From contig JAAYCM010000054.1 in assembly GCA_012729765.1 (NCBI GenBank), positions 1 through 64,000 on the forward strand: DNA of 64,000 nucleotides. The letters are read 5' to 3'. A model generated the notes under the pieces. It did no database searches, had not been told where the DNA came from, and saw only the letters and a list, made by a program, of their open reading frames with translations. The position numbers were made by a program, and so were the translations under genes. This document shows, piece by piece, positions 45,993 through 53,286 of the stretch; position 1 is the first letter of the stretch, and each line of letters starts with the position of its first letter. The stretch is from Chloroflexota bacterium (GTDB lineage: Bacteria > Chloroflexota > Anaerolineae > Aggregatilineales > Aggregatilineaceae).

Positions 45993-46816
45993 TTGCTCCG
46001 TGCCAGATCGATTACCTGTTCCATGCGCCGCCTGGATCGGCGGACCACGCGCCAGAGAGCCGTTTGTGGCCGCTCGCCTCGCGGGGCGATGCGCAACCCC
46101 TCACCCCGCAGCAGCGCTTGCAGATCGACAGCGGTCGTATCGCGCGTGACGATGATGCGCGCCAGTGCAAACCGATCGTCGCCAGTCGCGCTCATCGCGT
46201 GCTTGACGCCGCACGCCGACTCGAATCCGGCCTGCACGACCAGATCGCGCACCGCCCGCCCATGATAACCGTGCGGATAGGCGAAGCTCGTCACCGGCTG
46301 GCCGAGATGCTGTTCCAGTTCGGCCTTCGAGCGCGTGATCTCGTCTCTGGCCTCGGCCAGCGGCAGCAGATCGAGCTGGGGGTGGGTGTGCGTGTGCGCG
46401 CCACACTCGATCCCCTGCGCGTGAATCGCGGCCACCTGCGGCCACGACATCATCCGCCGGTGGCCTTCGCCCTCACGCGCCAGCCAGCGGCTCGTGCCCC
46501 CGACCGCGCCGGATACGATATAGATCGTGGCCGGGCAGTCATAGCGGCCCAGGATCGGGCAGGCGTGGGTATAAAAATCCTCGAAGCCGTCGTCGAAGGT
46601 GATCACAACCGGGCGCTGCTCCAGGCGCAGCCGGTCCTGGTCGATGGCGGTGACGAACTGGGTGACGGTCAGGGGCGTGTAGTGGTGGTCGCGCAGGACC
46701 TGGAGATGCTCGTCAAACAACTGTGGGGGCACGGTCCAGGTCCGAAAATGCTCGGAACTGTGCTCTGAGATGCTGTGATACATCAGGATCGGGACGGGAA
46801 AACGAATCGCGCTCAT
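45989..46816 (-). CDS. Polysaccharide deacetylase (NodB, CE4)
   Basis: 275 residues. PILMYHSISE near the start, TFDDGFEDFYTHACPIL (NodB motif 1 with catalytic Asp and metal Asp), and GAHTHTHPQLDLLP (motif 2 metal His pair). FAYPHGYHGR is motif 3. It removes N-acetyl groups from a glycan. No signal peptide is obvious. Fourth gene of the minus-strand operon 50309-44898, overlapped by the FemAB-like gene. Confidence 0.9.
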   Translation of the reverse strand: MSAIRFPVPILMYHSISEHSSEHFRTWTVPPQLFDEHLQVLRDHHYTPLTVTQFVTAIDQDRLRLEQRPVVITFDDGFEDFYTHACPILGRYDCPATIYIVSGAVGGTSRWLAREGEGHRRMMSWPQVAAIHAQGIECGAHTHTHPQLDLLPLAEARDEITRSKAELEQHLGQPVTSFAYPHGYHGRAVRDLVVQAGFESACGVKHAMSATGDDRFALARIIVTRDTTAVDLQALLRGEGLRIAPRGERPQTALWRVVRRSRRRMEQVIDLARSK

Positions 46817-46825
46817 AGGCAGCCT

Positions 46826-48202
46826 TTAGAGAACCACGTTGCGCTCGCCGGTCGAGCCTGTCCCCGGCAGCGCCGGGCTGGATTCGCGTGGGGCGGCGTG
46901 TGCCAGCTTGCGCACGTGCCAGCGGCTTCGCAGGTAGGCCAGCGGGCCGGCGAGCATACCCTTCCGCTCGATCCAGTTCAGCTCTTTCGGATAGTCAGCC
47001 CGCTTTTTCTTATTCTTTTGCGATCCGGGTCGCAGCAAATAGAGCAGGCCATACGGCACGCGGATCGCGATGTCCAGCGCCAGCCAGGGCCGGTCCACCA
47101 GACACTTCGTCAGGTAGGCGGTCAGGCCCACCCCGTAACCGTAGGCGCGCCGCCGCAGCGCGGCGAACTCGCGTGGGTCCCAGTGGTGGACGATCGCCGC
47201 CGGTTGGTAGACCAGCCGCCAGCCGCGCGTGATGACCTGGTAGAACGCGGCCAGATCGTCCCCGCCCACGCCGCGACTCCCCGCGCCCAGGGCCGGATCG
47301 AACCCGCCCATCTCGCGCAGCGCCGAGGTGCGAAACGCCATATTTGCGCCGGAGCCGACCGCGCCAATCGCGTAGGGGTAGAGCGGGCTTTTCAGCCGGT
47401 ACTCACCCAGATCGAAAATCTGCGTGGCAAAGCCCTTGGCGAAACCGCCGTACTGCTCGGCGAGAAGCTGGGCGGGCGTTTCCAGCTCGCCTGGAAAGAT
47501 CAGGCCGGTCACACACGCGACATTTTCCATCGCCCGGAACCCACGCGCGATTTCGGCCAGCCAGTGCCGGTCCACGATTACGTCATCGTCGGTGAACGCG
47601 ACATACGTCCCCCGAACCTCGTGCATCCCCCGGTTGTGCGCCACTGCCAGGCCGGGCATATCCTCGCGCACGTAGCGCACCTGGGGTGCTTCCGCCGCCA
47701 GCCGCTCGATATATTCGGCGGTTTCGTCCGTGTCCGGCGCGTTATCGACCACCACGATCTCGAAGCTCGGATAGTCCTGTGCCAGCAGCGATCGGAGCGT
47801 GGCCGCCAGCGACTGTGTGCGGTTGCGCGTGGCGACGACCACACTGATCAGCGGTGCGTCGGCTCGCAGCGCCTCGCGCGGCTCGACACAGCGCGGCATC
47901 CCCTGGACCGGCAGCCCGGCAGCCGTCAGCCCGGCGACCGGCGGCAGGCCGTCCTGCGCCAGATGTGCGCTGATCTCCATGCGCAGTGCGTCCCAAATTT
48001 GCGCCGCGCAGCCATCGGCACTCAGGCCGCTGTCACCGATCTGCACTTCGACCACGCCCAGGGGCTGCGTATGGAGCCGCACGAGCGCCAGCCCGCGCCG
48101 GTAGCGCTCGCCGGATGCGGGATGCAAGCCAGAAACTGCCGGGATCGCCCCGGCCAGTTCCACCTCTAACACCATGACCTTTTCAAACTCGGCTGCTGTC
48201 AT
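46826..48202 (-). CDS. Family 2 glycosyltransferase with N-terminal extension
   Basis: 458 residues. About 110 N-terminal residues of unknown fold precede a GT2 domain: ISVVVATRNRTQSLAATLRSLLAQDYPSFEIVVVDNAPD, VAHNRGMHEVRGTYVAFTDDDVIVD (the Asp-x-Asp metal site is in TDDD), and GGFDPALGAGSRGVGGDDLAAFYQV. It transfers an activated sugar in glycan synthesis at the inner membrane face. Third gene of the polysaccharide operon. Confidence 0.88.
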   Translation of the reverse strand: MTAAEFEKVMVLEVELAGAIPAVSGLHPASGERYRRGLALVRLHTQPLGVVEVQIGDSGLSADGCAAQIWDALRMEISAHLAQDGLPPVAGLTAAGLPVQGMPRCVEPREALRADAPLISVVVATRNRTQSLAATLRSLLAQDYPSFEIVVVDNAPDTDETAEYIERLAAEAPQVRYVREDMPGLAVAHNRGMHEVRGTYVAFTDDDVIVDRHWLAEIARGFRAMENVACVTGLIFPGELETPAQLLAEQYGGFAKGFATQIFDLGEYRLKSPLYPYAIGAVGSGANMAFRTSALREMGGFDPALGAGSRGVGGDDLAAFYQVITRGWRLVYQPAAIVHHWDPREFAALRRRAYGYGVGLTAYLTKCLVDRPWLALDIAIRVPYGLLYLLRPGSQKNKKKRADYPKELNWIERKGMLAGPLAYLRSRWHVRKLAHAAPRESSPALPGTGSTGERNVVL

Positions 48203-48225
48203 CGCTGCTCACTCATTGGCCGGCC

Positions 48226-49218
48226 TCAGATCGCGGGCCGTTCGCTCGACTGCGGCGCGGCAGCGGGCTTGCGTCTTGCCGCGAGGCGCTCCATCACCAC
48301 GCCGACCAGATAGCCGGTGGTCGTGATCGCCAGCCCCAGCCCGATCGCGCTCGCACGGCGCAGCCCGTCGAGGTCGCGCCGGGTGAGGGCATCGACCAGC
48401 CCGCGTTTGAAGCCCTGCGGCAGCGTCACGAAGGTATAGGCCCGCTCCGAAGCGAGCGCGCTGTTGGCTCCCACATAGCGTGCGACCAGCGCCTTCGACA
48501 GCCCTTCGGAATAGCAGCGCGAGCGGAAGTAGTGCCACGTGCTGCGCTGCGGCGGGACGCGATGCTGCACGCGCGCCTGTGGATCGTAGGTCAGTAGGCT
48601 GTTGGGCGCATACTGCCTGGCCCGGATGCACAGTTCCGTTTCCTCGCATCCGACCGGGCGCGTGCCGATCCGCCCGATCCCATCGCGGAAGCCGCCGATG
48701 GCGTCGAACATCTCGCGCCGGAACGACATGTTGCAGCCGATCAGATTGCGGATCGGCTTGACCGTCGTCGGCATACCGAGATAGGTGCAGCCGACCACCC
48801 AGTCGAATTCCTGCGGGAACCAGCCGGGCCGCCCTGCGGCCCACAGCGGCTCGATTGCACCCCCGACGCCCACCACCTGCGGATTCTCATAACCGGCTTT
48901 AAGCCGCTCGATCCAGTCTGGGGCGGCGATCGCGTCTTCGTCCATGAAGGCGATGATCGCACTCTGGGCGGCAGCGATCCCGCTGTTGCGCGCCCCCGAC
49001 AGTCCGCGCTGGCGCACGTTCTCCAGCACCTTCACCCCAGAGAAGTGCGCCTCAGCGCGGGTGTAGAGCGCCGGATTGTGGTCGATCACAATCAGGATTT
49101 CGTCGGGTGGGATGCTCTGGCGCTGGAGTGATGCGATCGCAGCCCCCAGTTCATCCCACCGATCCTCAGTATAGGCGCAGACGATGACTGAAACGCCGAG
49201 TGCCGCACTCATGATCAC
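48226..49218 (-). CDS. Family 2 glycosyltransferase with C-terminal membrane helix
   Basis: 330 residues. GVSVIVCAYTEDRWDELGAAIASLQRQSIPPDEILIVIDHNP, AAQSAIIAFMDEDAIAAPDW (acidic metal site), CNMSFRREMFDAIGGF. A C-terminal hydrophobic helix (about 286-308) anchors it. It overlaps the previous gene by four bases (start ATG 49218 or the third codon, 49212). Confidence 0.88.
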   Translation of the reverse strand: MIMSAALGVSVIVCAYTEDRWDELGAAIASLQRQSIPPDEILIVIDHNPALYTRAEAHFSGVKVLENVRQRGLSGARNSGIAAAQSAIIAFMDEDAIAAPDWIERLKAGYENPQVVGVGGAIEPLWAAGRPGWFPQEFDWVVGCTYLGMPTTVKPIRNLIGCNMSFRREMFDAIGGFRDGIGRIGTRPVGCEETELCIRARQYAPNSLLTYDPQARVQHRVPPQRSTWHYFRSRCYSEGLSKALVARYVGANSALASERAYTFVTLPQGFKRGLVDALTRRDLDGLRRASAIGLGLAITTTGYLVGVVMERLAARRKPAAAPQSSERPAI

Positions 49219-50309
49219 GCCTGGCTCGCCGCCCGCCCGATCGCTGCCTCGTCATGCTCGCGCTTGCCATCGACATACTCAAGCTTCACGAGGAACTGCT
49301 GGTCGATCACGATTCCGTTCTGGCCGGTGACCGGCCCGGCGGCCTGCGGCTCGGTACCGTTCTCGGTGAGAGCCGAAAAGCTCTTCTGGAAGGCGACCAG
49401 CACATCATGGCTGTGCGCCGGCGAGAAATTCTGACTGCCTTGCAGCAGGAAGTGCAGCGCCTCGCTGAGCAGGAGTTGGACCGGCTCCGGGCCTACTTCG
49501 ACGATCTCGGTCTTGGCCAGCGCCGGGATGACTGCATGGCCACGCCGGTATTGGACAAATTCACGGAAGATCGTTTTTAACACGCGCCAGCCATCCTTGA
49601 GCGCGTGCAGATTGCTCGTCCCAAAGCGGCGCGGATGCTCAAAGCTGCCGACTTCCACAATCTTCAGCTTGGCTTCCAGCGCGCGCAGATTCATCTGAGT
49701 TTCGATCTCAAACCCATCGGCGTCCAGCGCGAGGCAGGGCAGGGTATACCGCCAGAAGGCATTATAGCCATAGCACAGATCGGTGTATTTGCCGCCGAAC
49801 AGCAGCCGGGAGACGAAGACGAATCCCCAGTTGCCCAGCTTGCGGTGGAACTCCATATCGGCGGTGCCGCCCCCCTGGACAAACCGGGACCCCTTGGCGA
49901 AGTCGGCGCCGGCTTCCAGCGCGCCCACAAAGGCCGGAATCTCCTGGGGATCGGTCGAGCCGTCCGCGTCGATCATGACGATAATATCGCCGGTGGCGGC
50001 GGCAAAGCCTTCGCGCAGGGCGTTACCCTTGCCCCGCCCCTGCTGCATCACGACGCGGACGTCGGGGCGCAGCGAGCGCGCGACGGCGATTGTGTCGTCG
50101 GTCGAGCGCCCATCGACCAGGATCACTTCATCGACCCAGGCCGGGATATGGGGCAGCACATACGGCAGGTTTTTGGCTTCGTTGAGCGTGGGAACAATAA
50201 CACTCACTGTGGCTCTGGTTTTGCGCGGAACGGGATAAACCTTTACTCGATGTGAACCACCATTAAGACTGGTACGAGCCGGTGCATTTAGTTCGCGTGA
50301 CTGGAGCAT
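49215..50309 (-). CDS. Family 2 glycosyltransferase (DPM1/GtrB-like)
   Basis: 364 residues. VSVIVPTLNEAKNLPYVLPHIPAWVDEVILVDGRSTDDT and GDIIVMIDADGSTDPQEIPAFVGAL (Asp-Ala-Asp metal site), with KGSRFVQGGGTADMEFHRKLGNW and GYNAFWRYTLP. The family loads sugars on polyprenyl phosphate. Beyond residue 260 lies an unrelated acidic tail. First gene of the polysaccharide operon; the 892-base gap upstream holds its promoter. Confidence 0.88.
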   Translation of the reverse strand: MLQSRELNAPARTSLNGGSHRVKVYPVPRKTRATVSVIVPTLNEAKNLPYVLPHIPAWVDEVILVDGRSTDDTIAVARSLRPDVRVVMQQGRGKGNALREGFAAATGDIIVMIDADGSTDPQEIPAFVGALEAGADFAKGSRFVQGGGTADMEFHRKLGNWGFVFVSRLLFGGKYTDLCYGYNAFWRYTLPCLALDADGFEIETQMNLRALEAKLKIVEVGSFEHPRRFGTSNLHALKDGWRVLKTIFREFVQYRRGHAVIPALAKTEIVEVGPEPVQLLLSEALHFLLQGSQNFSPAHSHDVLVAFQKSFSALTENGTEPQAAGPVTGQNGIVIDQQFLVKLEYVDGKREHDEAAIGRAASQA

Positions 50310-51201
50310 ATTCCCTCCCCTGTATAGGAATTGCCTTGTACGATGTCAGTTCCAGTCGAGTCTTTATTGCTGTACCCGTATCGGGCGTGCCTGACCTTGT
50401 TAGCTGAGTGCAGCGCAAGAGACTGATGGTGTGGGTGTCAACCAGCAAGACAGCATCCTCAGGAACAAACCTGCATCCCGAAACGGTATAACCTGTCTTT
50501 CAGGCTGACGGTGGACTGTTCGCCGGTCGGGAGCTTGAGATGGGTAAACCCGCCTTTTGCTGGCGACCGGCCTTCCCTGGGTCAATCAGGAAGCCACTTA
50601 TAGAACTGGTAGATATTTCCCCGGACGAGCAACTTGATGTTGAACCTCGAGCGATTCATAAATTGAAAGATTTGTTTCTTACCAACTGCACATCTTCCTA
50701 TTTCAACCATCCGAGAAGAAGTCAGTTAAAGATTATTTTACTCTAAGTCTCTTACCTAAGTCGATAAAAAAGACGATAAAAATTATCCATCAAAGGGGTT
50801 AAGCAATAAAAATGCTATAAAAATTCCCGCAGGACTGAGGTACTAAGCGCGCGCTTGGCCCTTTTTCTTCTATAATGAAGCAGGGCAGACAGTACCCGCT
50901 TTTATGGGTCTTTCTCGTGACTCATTGCACGGTTAGGCCATATCTGGGGCTGCATATCGCCGGGATTGGAAGCTCAGGGTGTGATCAAGCGTGGGAGTTT
51001 TCGTACCAGACTCGGTAATGAACAAGTTTTTTATACCTCTCTGATATACCAAGAACGTAAAGGTCTGGAGTCTCACGGGCTACTCGCGAATGCTTGATTG
51101 AACCTAAATCGGGTATACCAATTCTTTACTAAGTTATAACCTTACCATACTGAACGAAATGATCTATCTTGTGGGGATTTCAAGTTCCAGGGGGAATTTC
51201 G
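50310..51201. other. 892-base gene-free stretch between divergent genes
   Basis: No intact gene is supported on either strand. It turns AT-rich after about 50630. It contains a probable IS200/IS605 right-end remnant (50505-50612), a palindrome AAGCGCGCGCTT at 50845-50856 and TATAAT at 50871-50876. It must also carry the promoters for the glycosyltransferase operon and the leucine-rich-repeat gene. Confidence 0.45.
50505..50612 (+). mobile_element. Probable remnant of an IS200/IS605 right end (omegaRNA scaffold)
   Basis: GCCGGTCG (50522-50529) pairs with CGACCGGC (50564-50571), enclosing GAGCTTGAGATGGGTAAACC. Then TTCCCTGGGTCAATCAGGAA and GCCAC follow. I recall this block as the conserved right end and guide-RNA scaffold of TnpB-encoding IS605-group elements; no search was made. 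The terminal hairpin after GCCAC is decayed and no tnpB can be read in the 190 bases upstream, so the element is dead or was reduced to this end. Confidence 0.45.
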
Positions 51202-53133
51202 ATGTTCAGAAAACGTGGGATGTTACATGCTGTGCCTGTTCGTCTCCTGCTCGTGTTGTGTATCGTGACGCTGTCTGTCGCCGGGTTGTTTGCCAAACCG
51301 GACCGCCGGGTCGGGGCTGCCGCCCCCGAAGAGATCGCGCTGCTGACGCAGCTTTATCACGCGACGGGCGGCGAAAACTGGAAGGTCAGGCTCAACTGGC
51401 TGCTCGGCGATCCCTGTATCGACCAGTGGAGCGGCGTCTACTGCACGCCAGAGGGCAATATCGCCGAGATTTCGCTCGCGTTCAACAACCTGACCGGGAC
51501 TCTGCCCGACCTGTCCGGGCTGCCTTTCCTCTCGATTCTCACTCTTAATGGGAACACCCATCTCACGCTGGATGTGGGTGAGATCAACGCCGCGCGGCTG
51601 TCCTCTCTCGATCTGCGCGACACGCGCGCGACCGGCAACATCGCGCGCATTGACTCCCCGTTGATGAAGATGCTGTCGCTGAGCGATACCCAGGTCAACG
51701 GCGATATCGCGTTTCTCGATATGCCCCTGCTGTGGGAGCTGGAGCTGACGGATACCCAGGCGGTCGGCGAGCTGGGCCGGCTGAAAACGCCTCACCTGCG
51801 GTCACTCGCGCTCGGCAATACCCGCGTGACCGGCAATATCGGCGAACTGGACACACCATTTCTCACCACGCTGGAACTGGCCGATACCGCCGTGACCGGA
51901 AACGTGGGCGACTTGAAAACGCCGTTCCTGACCGCGCTCGACCTGACCGATACGCCGGTTGGTGGCGATCTCGCCTCGATCAATCTGCCCTATCTGGAGT
52001 CGCTCGATATCCAGGATTCCCTGATCACCGGCAATCTCGCCGATCTCAATGCGCCCAACCTGGTATCGTTCGGGGCCGCCGATCTGCCGCTCACCGGCGA
52101 GCTGGGCCAGCTCAAAACGCCCAAGCTGCAAAGCCTCGATCTGCGCAATACCCGCATCGGCGGCGAGATCGACAGCCTGGACACGCCTTACCTCACCTCG
52201 CTGTTCCTGACCAGTACCGCGGTCGGCGGCAGTATCGCCAACCTCGAAACCCCGCTGCTGACCCGCCTGAGCCTGGACCACACCCTGATCGTCGGGAATA
52301 TCGGCGGCCTGGGAATGCCCCTTCTCCGCGAGCTGCGCCTGCGGAGCACGCGCGCCAGCGGCAACCTGGAGAACCTGAACACGCCGCTGCTGGAACGGCT
52401 CGACTTGCAGGGTGCGGCGATCGTGGGCGATATCGCCAGCCTGAACGCGCCCGGCCTGCTCGAGCTGAACCTGGGGCTGACCGGCGTAACCGGCGATATC
52501 GGCAACCTGAAGGCGCCCTATCTCACCCGGCTCGATCTCAGCAACACCGCGATTAGCGGCGACATCCGCAACCTCAACGCGCCTTTCCTGACCGATCTCG
52601 CGCTGCGCGAGTCGCAGGTCATGGGCGACATCGCAACGCTTAAAACGCCCTTGCTGACCGCGCTCGACCTGCGCGGCACACGCGTAACGGGCGATATTGC
52701 CACGCTCCAAACCGCACTGATGACCGATCTCGACCTGCGCTCGACGGGCGTAACCGGCGACATCGGCAGCATCGATGCGCCTCTGATGACCGGTCTCGAC
52801 CTGAGCGTGACCGGCGTCACGGGCCGGCTCGAGACACTTAATTTCCCGGCCCTGACCTCGCTGAACCTGCGCGAAACCCAGGTCGAAGGCGATATTGCCC
52901 TGATCGAAAAAATGAGCACGCTGTGGGACCTCGACCTGGCCTATACCCTGATCTACGGCCAGATTCCCGACTGGTCGGCGACGTGGAAGTACCTGCGCTG
53001 GGTCGATCTGCGCTGCACGCGCGTCGTCCCGCTCGACTCCAATGCGCGTAACTGGCTGGTCAGCATCCACCAGTATTGGGATGCCTCGTTCGGCTGTTTC
53101 GCTGCCCGGCCCGAAGAAGAAGCAGCAGAGTAG
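51202..53133 (+). CDS. Secreted leucine-rich-repeat protein with threonine ladder
   Basis: 643 residues from ATG 51202 (CAGGGGG upstream). Signal peptide with hydrophobic core 12-31. Residues 43-85 form a plant-type LRR N-cap (ALLTQLYHATGGENW, DPCIDQWSGVYC). Then 20 exact 22-residue repeats (125-564), consensus [IL]xxLxTPxLTxLDL followed by xxTxVTGD. The LRR asparagine is replaced by Thr in 16 repeats and by Ser in two. A divergent end follows with a Cys pair (CTRV and FGC). Probably a long extracellular solenoid for binding glycan or protein. It is alone on the plus strand inside the polysaccharide cluster. Confidence 0.85.
   Translation: MFRKRGMLHAVPVRLLLVLCIVTLSVAGLFAKPDRRVGAAAPEEIALLTQLYHATGGENWKVRLNWLLGDPCIDQWSGVYCTPEGNIAEISLAFNNLTGTLPDLSGLPFLSILTLNGNTHLTLDVGEINAARLSSLDLRDTRATGNIARIDSPLMKMLSLSDTQVNGDIAFLDMPLLWELELTDTQAVGELGRLKTPHLRSLALGNTRVTGNIGELDTPFLTTLELADTAVTGNVGDLKTPFLTALDLTDTPVGGDLASINLPYLESLDIQDSLITGNLADLNAPNLVSFGAADLPLTGELGQLKTPKLQSLDLRNTRIGGEIDSLDTPYLTSLFLTSTAVGGSIANLETPLLTRLSLDHTLIVGNIGGLGMPLLRELRLRSTRASGNLENLNTPLLERLDLQGAAIVGDIASLNAPGLLELNLGLTGVTGDIGNLKAPYLTRLDLSNTAISGDIRNLNAPFLTDLALRESQVMGDIATLKTPLLTALDLRGTRVTGDIATLQTALMTDLDLRSTGVTGDIGSIDAPLMTGLDLSVTGVTGRLETLNFPALTSLNLRETQVEGDIALIEKMSTLWDLDLAYTLIYGQIPDWSATWKYLRWVDLRCTRVVPLDSNARNWLVSIHQYWDASFGCFAARPEEEAAE
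51574..52893 (+). repeat. Tandem array of twenty 66-bp coding repeats
   Basis: The 20 LRR units are all exactly 66 bases, without insertion or deletion. DNA identity between units is moderate, so the array is old or under selection for length but has diverged in sequence. Confidence 0.85.
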
Positions 53134-53154
53134 GGTCTGCTGGATTAAACACCA

Positions 53155-53188
53155 GGCAGCCCGATGCCTGTGCACCGGGCTGCCTTTT
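53155..53188 (+). terminator. Terminator of the LRR gene
   Basis: GGCAGCCCG and CGGGCTGCC form a perfect 9-bp stem, loop twelve bases, followed by TTTTATTTGT. It lies 21 bases after the LRR stop. Confidence 0.85.
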
Positions 53189-53230
53189 ATTTGTGCCGGG
53201 TAATCAGAGGTGCCGACCCCGATATTTCTT

Positions 53231-53268
53231 GTAGGGGCGATGCTTGCATCGCCCACCGGGACCCCTAC
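53231..53268. repeat. Nested palindromic repeat element, copy 1
   Basis: Outer arms GTAGGGG / CCCCTAC and inner arms GGGCGATGC-TT-GCATCGCCC. The inner palindrome recurs with one change at 62953-62972. It sits between convergent genes, typical of dispersed REP-like elements. Confidence 0.6.
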
Positions 53269-53286
53269 GAGATGTGTTTACTACCC

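Noticed and set aside
51574..52893. CRISPR-like or satellite DNA repeat
   Set aside because: Repeats are coding, contiguous without spacers, and diverged at DNA level.
51802..53256. 484-codon minus-strand frame
   Set aside because: Mirror of the LRR repeats; its regularity comes from the 66-bp repeats on the other strand.
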